Below, in pieces: positions 8,244 to 16,656 of a stretch of DNA of 64,000 nt. Position 1 is the stretch's first letter, and every line of letters starts with the position of its first letter. The stretch is from Cryobacterium mannosilyticum (GTDB taxonomy: Bacteria > Actinomycetota > Actinomycetes > Actinomycetales > Microbacteriaceae), in NCBI RefSeq assembly GCF_004402705.1, contig NZ_SOFM01000021.1:62001-126000 (forward strand). The letters are read 5' to 3'. The notes under the pieces were generated by a model, which saw only the letters and a list, made by a program, of their open reading frames with translations, had not been told where the DNA came from and did no database searches. The position numbers were made by a program, and so were the translations under genes.

Positions 8244-9407
8244 GTGAACCTGTTCCGACGCACGAAAGCCCTGCCCAGGGCGGGTGAGCACCGCGCCACG
8301 GCCATCACGGAGACCGAGCCGACTCCCGCACCTCCGCGCCATCTCCTGGTGCCCGCCGTAAAGGTCGGCGACCTGGAGTCTGAGGCCCTGCGGCACCGGG
8401 CCGCCAATGCGTTGGTCGGCAAGCACCTCACGCCCCCCGATCCGGCCTCCCCCGAGTCCGAGGTCGATCTCGGGATCGCACCAGTGCCGATTCCCGAGCC
8501 CGGTTGGCAGCCCGTTCCCCTGGCCGCCAACCGCGGCCGCTTCTTCCAGAGCCCGACTCCGGTCGGCACGGGATTCATCCTCGAGCGCGACGAGGCCAAG
8601 GCGGTCCTGGATGACTGGTCCATTCCGTATTCCGACGTGGTGCGGCCGTACCTGACCAGTGAGGACCTGGCCGACGATCCCGGCCAGCGACCCCGACGCT
8701 GGATCATCGACTTCGGCCAGAGAGAGCTGGACGAGGCGGCACGGTTTCCGCGGGCACTCGTGATCGTTCAGGAGCGGGTGAAGCCTGAGCGCGAGACCAA
8801 CGCGGATGAGATCTTCCGAGCCCGCTGGTGGCTTTTCGGACGCCCGCGGCTTCCCATGCGGGCAGCCCTCGAGCCGCTCGCGCGCTATGCGGTGCTCGGA
8901 TCACTCGGCAGACGGATGCTCGTGGCGTGGGCGCATCCGTGGATCGTGGCCGGCAATTCGACCCTGATTTTCGCCGGGGCCGACGACTACAGCATGGGCA
9001 TTCTGCTGTCGGGCGCCTACGACACCTGGGCCCGCGCCGGCACCCTGGCGGGCGCCCTGCTCAACACTCCGACGGCGGCCCTGGCCGCCTTCCCCTGGCC
9101 GGATCCGGTCGGAGCCGGCCGCCGGGACGCTGTCGCGGCAGCCTGCATCGCCCTGTACCGGCGCCGGAGTGAGCTCTGCCGGGAACACGGCATCGGGCTG
9201 AGTCGGCTGTACGGCATGACCTGGCCCGAGGACAACCCCGATCTCGCGGAGCTGCACCGACGCCTCGACGACGCCGTGGCGGACGCTTACGGCTGGGAGC
9301 CGTCGATCTCGGCCCACCCCGCCCAGATTCTAGAGCGTCTGCTGCAGCTGAACCGGGACGTGACGGACGGGCGTCGCCCCTACTCGCCGTTCACATCGGG
9401 CGGCTGA
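8244..9407 (+). CDS. Orphan MmeI-like target-recognition plus C-terminal domain protein
   Basis: 387 residues from GTG 8244. GGAGG 7 bases upstream decides this start over a longer open frame. Residues about 105-275 (VVRPYLTSEDL, RRWIIDFGQRELDEA, then an Arg/Glu-rich helix and RARWWLFGRPR) match the target-recognition domain of MmeI-type IIG restriction-methylation proteins. The end (ILERLLQLNRDV...YSPF) matches their C-terminal helical domain. No PD-(D/E)XK nuclease and no SAM-binding or NPPY methyltransferase motif is present here or next to it, so this is a recognition module on its own. It could be a decayed remnant or a specificity protein acting with a distant partner. Confidence 0.7.
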   Translation: MNLFRRTKALPRAGEHRATAITETEPTPAPPRHLLVPAVKVGDLESEALRHRAANALVGKHLTPPDPASPESEVDLGIAPVPIPEPGWQPVPLAANRGRFFQSPTPVGTGFILERDEAKAVLDDWSIPYSDVVRPYLTSEDLADDPGQRPRRWIIDFGQRELDEAARFPRALVIVQERVKPERETNADEIFRARWWLFGRPRLPMRAALEPLARYAVLGSLGRRMLVAWAHPWIVAGNSTLIFAGADDYSMGILLSGAYDTWARAGTLAGALLNTPTAALAAFPWPDPVGAGRRDAVAAACIALYRRRSELCREHGIGLSRLYGMTWPEDNPDLAELHRRLDDAVADAYGWEPSISAHPAQILERLLQLNRDVTDGRRPYSPFTSGG

Positions 9408-9410
9408 TTC

Positions 9411-9464
9411 CCTGCGGTGGCGCGCGGCGCTCCCGCCTAACGGAGGAGCGCCGCACGCCGCAGG
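9411..9464. terminator. Bidirectional terminator between convergent genes
   Basis: An imperfect GC-rich inverted repeat: CCTGCGG (9411-9417) pairs with CCGCAGG (9458-9464), and CGCGGCGCTCC (9423-9433) pairs with GGAGCGCCGC (9444-9453). It fills the 61-base gap between the ends of two convergent genes. There is no T-tract, as is common in high-GC Gram-positives. Confidence 0.6.
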
Positions 9465-9468
9465 AGGC

Positions 9469-10476
9469 TCAGTTGGAGCGGATGCCCTGGGGTCCGTCGG
9501 CGAGCACGCGGTCGTACTCGGCCTTCGCCGCGGCGTTGCGCTCGGTGACCGAGCGGCCGCGTCGGGCGATCCAGGCGCCGGTCCAGATCGGCACCTCACG
9601 GGCCACCACGGCGGCGGCGATCGCGCCCGGGTTCAGCCACTGCTGGCTGACGAAGCGGTAGGCCTCGTCGGGCGTGAAGTTCCACGCCTGCACGCTGAGC
9701 AGGGCCGCCCCGATGTAGGAGAAGTAGACGACGACGGCCACCAGGAAGCCGAAGAGCACGTAGGCCCACCAGCCGCCGCGGTTGACGATCGCGACCAGCA
9801 GGGCGAAGCCGAGGAAGAAGAAGATCACCGGCACGTAGAAGATCGGCAGCACGATGAAGTCGGTGAACTTCGCCGTGGTGTCGGCGAGCGAGCCGCTGCC
9901 GATGCCGGAGAGCGCCAGTGCGACGAGGGCGTAGAGCGCCGCGAAGACGGCCGTGCCGAGGAGCCCGATCAGGATGCCGGCGCCGCGGTTGCCCTTGTAC
10001 CTGGGCGCGGTGGGCGCCTGGATGTACACCGGGGGCTGCACGGTGGTGTTCGTCGGCGTGTAGGCCTGGGTCGGCTCGGTCGACTGGGTGTACGGGGGCT
10101 GTTCGCGGGTGGGCGCGTCGTCGCTGGCGAGCGTGGCGGCACCGGTGCCGCCGACCGTGGCGGCCGGCACGTAGGTGTCGCGCTTGACCGAGTCGGCGGA
10201 GACCGGCGCGGGAGCGTAGGCCTGGGTGGCGGCCGAATCGGGCGCATCGTAGGAGATCGGCTGGCCGATCGGCGCGCCCGGGTGCGCCTGCTCGGGGTTG
10301 GTCTGCTCGGCAGGGTGGGCGGATGCCGCGGGTGCCGCGCCGTCGCGGGCGTCTGCCTCGCGGCGGGCCGTTTCGGGGTCGACGCCGACGGGGCCGGTCT
10401 CGTGGCGTCCGGTGGTGGTTGCCGAGGCATCCGTGTCGGGGTTGGTGTTGCCGTCGTTGGGCGTGGTGTCGCTCAT
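9469..10476 (-). CDS. Membrane protein with long disordered N-terminus
   Basis: 335 residues. The start ATG 10476 is set by GAGGAG 7 bases upstream; the open frame to 10605 lacks such a site. Residues 1-160 are Pro/Ala/Thr/Gln-rich and without predicted structure. Residues 170-290 hold four hydrophobic helices (ILIGLLGTAVFAALYALVA, FYVPVIFFFLGFALLVAIV, AYVLFGFLVAVVVYFSYI). A soluble tail follows with a basic ARRGRSVTER motif. It resembles actinobacterial cytoplasmic-tail membrane proteins of unknown role. A hairpin element (10639-10694) lies in its upstream region. Confidence 0.8.
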   Translation of the reverse strand: MSDTTPNDGNTNPDTDASATTTGRHETGPVGVDPETARREADARDGAAPAASAHPAEQTNPEQAHPGAPIGQPISYDAPDSAATQAYAPAPVSADSVKRDTYVPAATVGGTGAATLASDDAPTREQPPYTQSTEPTQAYTPTNTTVQPPVYIQAPTAPRYKGNRGAGILIGLLGTAVFAALYALVALALSGIGSGSLADTTAKFTDFIVLPIFYVPVIFFFLGFALLVAIVNRGGWWAYVLFGFLVAVVVYFSYIGAALLSVQAWNFTPDEAYRFVSQQWLNPGAIAAAVVAREVPIWTGAWIARRGRSVTERNAAAKAEYDRVLADGPQGIRSN

Positions 10477-10638
10477 GCTGCACTCCTCACGGGCCTGGCG
10501 GCCGTAGTTCTCTGCAGCAACCATAGCAATGCGCGTGCGGCGCGCCGGTGAAGCGCAGGGCAAAGTCTGGTGGCGGGGTCCGTCGGGTCGCGTCTGGGCG
10601 CGCATTTGACCCTCGCAGCGCCCACCCCGCGTCGAAAT

Positions 10639-10694
10639 CTACCTTTTCGGTCAAACCCGGCTTGCACGCCGGTCGGTTTCGACCGAAAAGGTAG
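10639..10694. repeat. 56-bp perfect hairpin element downstream of pilO
   Basis: A 14-bp perfect inverted repeat, CTACCTTTTCGGTC (10639-10652) and GACCGAAAAGGTAG (10681-10694), encloses a second short stem CCGGC-TTGCAC-GCCGG. It lies between the end of the pilus operon and the next gene on the same strand. It could end the pilus transcript, though no T-run follows, or be a REP-type element. Confidence 0.7.
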
Positions 10695-10712
10695 GTCTCG
10701 GGAGATGGCGGG

Positions 10713-11498
10713 CTATTTGGCCGGGGCCGGGGCCGAAGCGGACGCGGGCGTCGCGGGCGGGACCAGCACGTAGACGAGGCCGGAGATCGTGGCGTTGAGT
10801 ATTCCTCGGGCGGACGGTGCGGCGCCAGCACTGCCCTTCTCTGTTGAAGCAACTGCCGCCAGCGGGTCGGCCTCAGTCGTGGTCAATCCCGAAAGCAAGA
10901 AGAGCCTCGGGCCGGTCTGGAGCCCACTGACGAAATCGAGAACGCGGTCGTAGTCGCCCTTGATCGTGATCTGCAGGGCGAGGGAGGCAAAATTCCCCGC
11001 CGTGATCCGCGGGTCTGCGACAGGGGGGATTCCTCCGGTTGCGGGAACTGCCGGCGCGGCCGCGGCATCGGTTGGGGCCGGTGCGGGGCTAGCCGCCGCG
11101 CCAGCGGCTGGCGCCTCAGCGGCGGGTGCGATGGCGGCCGGCGCCACGACCGGTGCGTACGCCACGGCGTCCGCGACTACCATCCCGGTGATGGACACCT
11201 GGGACTGGACAGCGAGGGATGACAACTGATCGACGAAGGCCGGCATCTCGGTGCCGTCCGGAACCGACAGGTTGAGGGGCGCCAACTCTGCCCGCACCTT
11301 GTCGATGCCGGCGAAGTCGTCCTTGAGTCGAGCAAGCACGACGGACTGTGCCCGGTTCGAGGCTTCCACGGACAGGCGTTCCGCATTCGCGGTCGAGGCG
11401 ACCTTGAGCTGCGGCTGGATCCCGAGAAGGAATCCGAACGCGAGGATGGCCCCCATGAGCAGCACGGATCCGATGACCCAGAGTCTGTTCTTATCCAC
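10713..11498 (-). CDS. pilO: Type IV pilus inner-membrane assembly protein PilO-like
   Basis: 261 residues with a GTG start, 2 bases after the pilN stop. There is one N-terminal membrane helix (residues 7-26, VIGSVLLMGAILAFGFLLGI), then a coiled coil, an Ala/Pro-rich linker (about 125-170) and a ferredoxin-like domain (SLALQITIKGDYDRVLDFVSG) typical of PilO. PilO pairs with PilN at the membrane and aligns the platform with PilM and the motor. The Ala/Pro linker is unusually long. It is the last gene of the pilus operon; no pilP or pilQ follows, as expected where there is no outer membrane. Confidence 0.85.
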   Translation of the reverse strand: MDKNRLWVIGSVLLMGAILAFGFLLGIQPQLKVASTANAERLSVEASNRAQSVVLARLKDDFAGIDKVRAELAPLNLSVPDGTEMPAFVDQLSSLAVQSQVSITGMVVADAVAYAPVVAPAAIAPAAEAPAAGAAASPAPAPTDAAAAPAVPATGGIPPVADPRITAGNFASLALQITIKGDYDRVLDFVSGLQTGPRLFLLSGLTTTEADPLAAVASTEKGSAGAAPSARGILNATISGLVYVLVPPATPASASAPAPAK

Positions 11499-11500
11499 AG

Positions 11501-12166
11501 CTACTTCTCCTTCGCGGCGAAACGTTCGGCAAATGCGGCGTCGTTGATGTGCATCGTGATGTCGACGGTGTATATCCCGGTGGCCTCGTCAAGGAGCAGC
11601 TGGCCGGGCAGGGCATCCGCGAACCCGGGGAGCGCTGCAAGCCCGGTCAGCCAGGTGGGCACGTCGGGCAGGGAATTGCTGGTCGCGCTGAACGTCACGG
11701 TGGCGACCCGTGCCCCCTGCAGCGGAGCGGTCGGCTGTTCGTAGACGAGGATTGGGGTGGCCGAATCAACCGTGACCGACTTGATCGAGACGCTGGGCGG
11801 CAGCGTGGCCTGGACTCCCTGAAGGTAGGGTTTCCAGTCGATCTCGGTCGACACTCCCACCCTTTGCGCCGCCTTCACGAGGTCGACCTGAGCCTGCGCC
11901 GTGCGCACTTCGCCGTACTTTGTCTGTTCGGCGAGCAGTCCGGCCGTATGCGACTGTTCGGCCAGCAGCCCAAGCTGCGCCTGGGCGGAGAGCACTGTAG
12001 CGGCACCGATGCCCGCGGCCACGACAACCAGCAGACCGACGACGCCGATTCCCAGGCCACGCCTGATGGCCTTTGCCTTGCGGCGCTTGAGGACCTCGGG
12101 AGGCAGCAGGTCGACCCGGGGCTCCCCGCCGATGAGCAGCTCGTCGCCGGAAACGTTGCGGCTCAT
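11501..12166 (-). CDS. pilN: Type IV pilus assembly protein PilN-like
   Basis: 221 residues. The short cytoplasmic N-terminus contains VDLLPPEVLKRRKAK, the equivalent of the PilN INLLP motif that docks into the PilM groove. It is followed by one membrane helix (about 36-58), a coiled coil and an alpha/beta periplasm-like domain. The ATG overlaps the pilM stop (ATGA). It forms the PilMNO alignment complex with its two neighbours. Confidence 0.88.
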   Translation of the reverse strand: MSRNVSGDELLIGGEPRVDLLPPEVLKRRKAKAIRRGLGIGVVGLLVVVAAGIGAATVLSAQAQLGLLAEQSHTAGLLAEQTKYGEVRTAQAQVDLVKAAQRVGVSTEIDWKPYLQGVQATLPPSVSIKSVTVDSATPILVYEQPTAPLQGARVATVTFSATSNSLPDVPTWLTGLAALPGFADALPGQLLLDEATGIYTVDITMHINDAAFAERFAAKEK

Positions 12167-13206
12167 GCGTTACTCCCCAGTGCCAGGCCCAGTGCGACGA
12201 GGTATGTCCCCTGGGTTTCCTTGAGGGCTTCCGCGTTCACACCCCGGCCAAGCCCGATCGTGCCGGCCACGTCCGGAGCCAGTACGGGCAGCCGTGTCAC
12301 CTCGGTCAGCGCCTCGGCGAAGCCCCTCAGCCGGGCACCTCCCCCAGTGAGAACGATTCGGGTCACCGGCACGTTCTGACGCGTGTTCACGAAGTAGTTG
12401 ACGGTGTTCCTGAGGCTATTAAGCAATTCGGTGGTGACTTCCCTAATCACCGTGACGGCCGCCTCGTTGCCGGGAGCCGCCTCCGCCAGCCCCAGGGACC
12501 GTTTGAGTTCCTCGGCCTCATCGGCCGTGATCGTGAGACGCAGCATGAGCGCCTGCGTCAGGTCGTCCCCGCCGGTGGGGATGAGGCGCACGAATTGGGG
12601 CACGCCGGCATAGCTGACGACGACGGTCGTGGTGCCCGCGCCGACATCGATCTGCACGACCGGGTCATCCGTTCGTGCACCGCGAAAAATCGACCTGCTC
12701 AAAGCGAACGGGATCAGGTCCACTTCGACCGGCGTGAGCCCGGCAAGCTCGACGGCTTTCACGTTGCCGAGCACGGCGTCCTTCACCGCGGCCACGAGCA
12801 AACCGTTGATCTGAGGGCCGCCTTCACCCTCGGTTTCGGAGATCGGGTAGAAGTCAAGCAAAGCGTCAGCAACGGGAACGGAGAGCATGTCCTGCACCTG
12901 AAACGGCAGAGACTCCCGGATCCGTTTGATCGACATTTTCGGCACGGTCAGATCGCGCGCGAGCACCCGGTGATTGCCCATGCCGAGAACCACGTTCTTG
13001 CTCTTGAACCCGCCACTCGACCATAGCTGTTTGATTGCGGCCGCTACGGTGTTTGGTTCGAGCACCTCGCCGCGGCTGACCGCGCCTTCCGGAAGGGGCA
13101 CTTGGTGGTAGCGCACGAGCAGCGGGTTGGCCTTGCCCGCGTCGCTCACCTCCACGGCGCGCACGGCGACACTTCCGATGTCGATTCCTACGACGTTTGC
13201 AGTCAT
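12163..13206 (-). CDS. pilM: Type IV pilus actin-like ATPase PilM
   Basis: 347 residues. The start is ATG 13206 with GGGAGA just upstream; a TTG four codons earlier is less likely. Actin-fold motifs are clear: phosphate-1 VGIDIGSVAVRAVEV at the N-terminus, phosphate-2 VQIDVGAGTTTVVV near 190, and the adenosine motif IVLTGGGARLRGF near 285. PilM is the cytoplasmic ring that links PilN and PilO to the PilB and PilT motors. It is co-transcribed with pilN by a 4-base overlap. Confidence 0.93.
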   Translation of the reverse strand: MTANVVGIDIGSVAVRAVEVSDAGKANPLLVRYHQVPLPEGAVSRGEVLEPNTVAAAIKQLWSSGGFKSKNVVLGMGNHRVLARDLTVPKMSIKRIRESLPFQVQDMLSVPVADALLDFYPISETEGEGGPQINGLLVAAVKDAVLGNVKAVELAGLTPVEVDLIPFALSRSIFRGARTDDPVVQIDVGAGTTTVVVSYAGVPQFVRLIPTGGDDLTQALMLRLTITADEAEELKRSLGLAEAAPGNEAAVTVIREVTTELLNSLRNTVNYFVNTRQNVPVTRIVLTGGGARLRGFAEALTEVTRLPVLAPDVAGTIGLGRGVNAEALKETQGTYLVALGLALGSNA

Positions 13207-13231
13207 TGATTCTCCCAATACAGACGTGCGG

Positions 13232-14122
13232 TCATGCCAAACCGAACAGAGAGAGATAACCCGTCGCTATCGCCCCACCACCGAATATTCCCAGCCATGC
13301 CCCGGCGAGCATCCACGGACCGAACGGGATGCCGCTCTTCCGATTCGCCCTGCGGGTCATGATTAGGACAAGACTAAACAGTCCACCGAGCAAGAACGCG
13401 GCGAACGCGCCGACGACCAGCGGAGCCCAGCCTAGCCATCCCAGAAAAAGTCCCAGAATGCCGGCGAGCTTCACATCTCCGAACCCCATGCCGCCCGGGT
13501 ACAGAAGTGCCATCAAGAGATACAGGCCGAAAAGTGCCCCCCCGCCGATTAGAGCCGACAGCAGTCGTTCGGGCGCACCGGCCAGAAGCGCGGCCGAGGT
13601 CAACAGCACAGCGCCCACCGGGTAGGCCGGCAGAACGATCCGGTTCGGCAGTGTGTGGGTGTCGAGATCGATCAGTGCAAGTGCGACGCTTACCGCAGCG
13701 AGGTAGAGGAAGGCCACCATTGTGAGGGCCGCCGCCGCTACCACTGTGTCAATCATTCCGGCGGCGGATACGAGCTCTCCGAACGAGCCGAGCCCGGTGG
13801 TCGAGCTGAGCCCGGTGGTCGAGCTTGTCGAGACCCCGGACAGCACCCACCAGGCAACAACACCGAAGAACACCGCCGTGCCCAATTCGACCAGCGGATA
13901 TCGCGCCGAAATCCCCGTCGCACAGTCACGGCAGCGCCCACGCAGCAGAAGCCAGGAAAGCACTGGGATGTTGTCCCACGGACGGATCTGGGCCGCGCAC
14001 GACCCGCAGGCGCTGGGTGGCGACACAATCGATCGTCCGGCCGGGACCCGGAATACAACGACGTTCAGGAATGACCCGATGAGTAGCCCGAAACCTCCGA
14101 GAAGAACGGCCGGAACAATCAT
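13232..14122 (-). CDS. pilD: Prepilin peptidase / N-methyltransferase PilD with in-frame repeat insertion
   Basis: 296 residues. The ATG at 14122 shares one base with the previous stop (TGATG). The N-terminal methyltransferase part carries two CxxC pairs (CGSC about 34-37, CRDC about 61-64). The peptidase part has the two catalytic Asp in LIDLDTHTLPN and GFGDVKLAG, with six to eight membrane helices. It cleaves and methylates the four prepilins encoded just upstream. Odd feature: residues about 100-116 read STSSTTGLSSTTGLG, encoded by a tandem 18-bp repeat, in a loop where other PilD proteins have no such sequence. Confidence 0.93.
   Translation of the reverse strand: MIVPAVLLGGFGLLIGSFLNVVVFRVPAGRSIVSPPSACGSCAAQIRPWDNIPVLSWLLLRGRCRDCATGISARYPLVELGTAVFFGVVAWWVLSGVSTSSTTGLSSTTGLGSFGELVSAAGMIDTVVAAAALTMVAFLYLAAVSVALALIDLDTHTLPNRIVLPAYPVGAVLLTSAALLAGAPERLLSALIGGGALFGLYLLMALLYPGGMGFGDVKLAGILGLFLGWLGWAPLVVGAFAAFLLGGLFSLVLIMTRRANRKSGIPFGPWMLAGAWLGIFGGGAIATGYLSLFGLA
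13790..13825. repeat. 18-bp tandem repeat inside pilD, related to a dispersed repeat
   Basis: Two exact copies of GAGCCCGGTGGTCGAGCT (13790-13807, 13808-13825), followed by TGTCGAGACC. Read on the minus strand, the block closely matches the repeat at 30481-30505. It adds SSTTGL twice to the PilD protein. Confidence 0.9.
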
Positions 14123-15504
14123 CACCCGACGAGATCCCGAGACGAGACCAGAGTGCCCAAGACCGGCGGCGACCCCGAGGATCCACCGGGAGTATAGGTG
14201 CCGGCACCGAGGTCGGCACCCGGGAGTCCAACTCCGATGTACCCGAAGACCGCGTTGTTCCAGTTGGAGATGGTGCCCGCATACATCTGTCCCCGCCAGG
14301 TGAACCCATTCCCGGTGCTGATGCCACACGGCGTGTACAACATCGCGATGATCGGCGCGTCAATCTGCAGATTGTTCCCGATCGTGAAGTTGCCCTGGCC
14401 CGGGCTGCAGGTCGCCGTGTTCCCAGCGGGAACAAGGTCAGGCGTGATGAACCACACGCGATGCACGGCAGCAGTCGATGACCTGAAATTCATGCTGTTG
14501 GCAAAGGTGAATTTCTTTGCGACCACCACGAGGTCATTGGATAGCGTGACATCACCTGAGTCGGACACACCGCCACAGTTGAGCGCATTGAAGATTATCG
14601 GGTTCGCACCGTTATTCTGCGGGAGAGGGCAGTTTCCGGCCGTTGTCGGTCGAATGTTCTCGTCGAAGAGCACCCCCGCTGAGGTCATCCAGTCGTTGCG
14701 GTTGTAGCCGAACTCGGTCCACACCGGCACGGTAGGCATTGGCATTGTTGGGTTCCACCGTGCAAGCGGGTGCGAAGGGGGTCTGCTGCCCGATGCCCTC
14801 AAGATCCCCCCGATCGTGCCCCCGGGCGGCGGGAACGTCGTCGTTCCGAATGCCCATGCGTCTTGGGTGACGGTGCAGCTCTTGAGCGAGATTGAGCCTG
14901 TGACGACGACCACACTTCCGGTGATCACGGTGTTGTTGTCACAGTCGAGATTGCCGGTTTTGACCTGAATGGCCGGAACGGTGGCCGATGAGGTGATGAG
15001 CCCTCCGTTGTTGAAGTTCGCGCCGTTGGCCAGGTAGATGGCCGCTCCGCTAGAAACTGTGCCCGGCGTCAGCGCCGGGGTATACGGGTAGATGGCCTCG
15101 ACCGTGCTGGTGTCACCTGACGACGCCCCACTCACCCCTAAGGATTGCGAAGTACCTGTGGACGTGATCTTGACCTGCGAGGCTACCGTGCAACTCACCG
15201 GAGTGCCGGCAGCGTTCAGGTATTCGACTGTGGCGGAGTATTTTGGATTCGCGCTCGAGGCAAACGTCGCCGGACAGCTCCCAGCGCCGGACATTCCGGC
15301 TACGACGACCGAGACGCCCGCTTCCGCCGCAGCGCGCGACTGCACCAGGGCTTTGTTGCTACTCGTAACGCCAAGCCCGTTCACGGTCGCGGCAGTGATC
15401 GTCAGGCCGATCACCACGGTAACCGCCATCACCCCGATCACGGCCATCAACGCGCTCCCACGTTCACGAACTCGGTGAGCGTCAAGTCTCGAGGTCAGAA
15501 GCAT
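14122..15504 (-). CDS. Large PilX-like minor pilin / pilus-tip protein
   Basis: 460 residues, with a 10-base overlap with the upstream minor pilin gene. The N-terminus RERGSALMAVIGVMAVTVVI has a Gly-terminated leader and a hydrophobic helix like PilX-type minor pilins, but lacks the Glu at position 5 of the mature protein. The remaining 400 residues are Gly/Ser/Thr/Asn-rich, beta-rich and contain about eight Cys (CPATF, NLDCDNN, GNCPL, LNCGG, TATCSPG, YTPCG), suggesting a disulfide-stabilised extracellular domain. It is far larger than a normal minor pilin, so an adhesin-like tip function is plausible. Confidence 0.8.
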   Translation of the reverse strand: MLLTSRLDAHRVRERGSALMAVIGVMAVTVVIGLTITAATVNGLGVTSSNKALVQSRAAAEAGVSVVVAGMSGAGSCPATFASSANPKYSATVEYLNAAGTPVSCTVASQVKITSTGTSQSLGVSGASSGDTSTVEAIYPYTPALTPGTVSSGAAIYLANGANFNNGGLITSSATVPAIQVKTGNLDCDNNTVITGSVVVVTGSISLKSCTVTQDAWAFGTTTFPPPGGTIGGILRASGSRPPSHPLARWNPTMPMPTVPVWTEFGYNRNDWMTSAGVLFDENIRPTTAGNCPLPQNNGANPIIFNALNCGGVSDSGDVTLSNDLVVVAKKFTFANSMNFRSSTAAVHRVWFITPDLVPAGNTATCSPGQGNFTIGNNLQIDAPIIAMLYTPCGISTGNGFTWRGQMYAGTISNWNNAVFGYIGVGLPGADLGAGTYTPGGSSGSPPVLGTLVSSRDLVG

Positions 15505-16100
15505 GGCAGTCCCACCAATCCGGTCACGGGTACAGGCACGGGCAGAGGTTGAAGACTGGTCGACGAACTGCTGATGCGCACGGGCCGACCATTAACAGTA
15601 CTGACATCGAGATTGAGAGTGACACCTCGGGGGTTCACAGCGGGGGTCGACGTGAAGACAGCCCCTGTCGAAACCCGTTGCATGCCAGTGCCAAGCAGAG
15701 TCCAGGTGGCAATATTCGCTGCCGTCGCGGGGATGAGTGCGGCCGACCTCGTCGTGCGCACTTCTCCTCCACCGAAGTACCAGGCCTGGCAAAACCAAGT
15801 CTGCGGCGAAGTTAGGCTGGCGGTTCGGACAGTCAGAAGCTCGGTACCTGGACTCGGCGCCGTGATCTTGAGCGCACTGGCGTTGCGCACACCCTGTCCG
15901 ACTGATTGGGCGACGAGCTGACCGGCGTTGCTCGCCTGAGTCGCATTTCGGACTCTGCGTTCGGAGCTGAGAGAGTTGATCAGGAGACCACCGACGATCA
16001 AAAGCACAACTACGGCAAGCACCATGTAGACGAGAAGTTCTATCAGCGTCGTGCCGGCGTCTGTGGGCCGGGGAATCGCGTGTCGTGCTTTCGGAGCCAT
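15495..16100 (-). CDS. Minor prepilin, PilW-like
   Basis: 201 residues. The class III signal is DAG followed by TTLIELLVYMVLAVVVLLIV, with Glu at mature position 5, so it should be cut by PilD. The soluble part is 160 residues with conserved-looking WFCQAWYF and a C-terminal Cys. Its ATG shares one base with the preceding stop (TGATG) and its end overlaps the next gene by 10 bases. This indicates a coupled trio of minor pilins likely to prime pilus assembly. Confidence 0.88.
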   Translation of the reverse strand: MAPKARHAIPRPTDAGTTLIELLVYMVLAVVVLLIVGGLLINSLSSERRVRNATQASNAGQLVAQSVGQGVRNASALKITAPSPGTELLTVRTASLTSPQTWFCQAWYFGGGEVRTTRSAALIPATAANIATWTLLGTGMQRVSTGAVFTSTPAVNPRGVTLNLDVSTVNGRPVRISSSSTSLQPLPVPVPVTGLVGLPCF

Positions 16101-16546
16101 CAGGGAACCCTCAGATACACCAGGGTGGTTGCGGTCACCGGAGTGTACGTTTGGCCGGGAGCGGAGATCGACACTGTCACTGTAACGCTCACCGTTCTGG
16201 GATAGCTCGCCGCACTGGACGGGCAGGAGGCCACAGTGTGCGCCCGCTGGTAGCTCGTGCCCCGGCCGTCAGAAGTGGCCGGAACCGAGGGTGAGGACCC
16301 ATACGCCGTCAAGGCCAGACAGGTGTCGCCTGCCGTCCTCACGAGAACGAGCTCCTGATCCAGCATCTGGGTTGCGGTGGCGACAGTCGAATTTCGTTCT
16401 GAGGACCGCAACGAGATGATCAGGAGCGGGAGGAAGGCAACGGCGAGCGTGCCGAGGAGGAGCATCGAGATCACGATCTCGATCAGACCGAACCCACGCT
16501 CGGCCCGCTGGGGGTGCTCAACGGAGGTGATCTGGAGCTTCTTCAC
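16100..16546 (-). CDS. Minor prepilin, PilV/PilI-like
   Basis: 148 residues. The leader ends ERG, followed by FGLIEIVISMLLLGTLAVAF with Glu5. There are two Cys (TCLALTAY, ASCPSS) in a short globular domain. The gene follows pilA by about 110 bases, which contain an inverted repeat, and precedes two more coupled pilin-like genes. It is probably a minor pilin of the tip complex. Confidence 0.88.
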   Translation of the reverse strand: MKKLQITSVEHPQRAERGFGLIEIVISMLLLGTLAVAFLPLLIISLRSSERNSTVATATQMLDQELVLVRTAGDTCLALTAYGSSPSVPATSDGRGTSYQRAHTVASCPSSAASYPRTVSVTVTVSISAPGQTYTPVTATTLVYLRVP

Positions 16547-16596
16547 GGTCGGGTCCGGTCTGCCAGGTAGCTAAAGGAGATGCAAGAGTGGGAGAA

Positions 16597-16630
16597 CCGA
16601 ATGGGGAACCGCATGCAGTCCCCCATTCGG
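16597..16630 (-). terminator. Hairpin between pilA and the minor pilin genes (attenuator candidate)
   Basis: A perfect 10-bp inverted repeat CCGAATGGGG (16597-16606) / CCCCATTCGG (16621-16630) with a 14-base loop lies 27 bases after the pilA stop. It has no T-run. A partial terminator or processing hairpin here would let the major pilin be made in excess over the downstream minor pilins. Confidence 0.55.
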
Positions 16631-16656
16631 ATCTATTCAGGACCAGCCCCTGGTGG

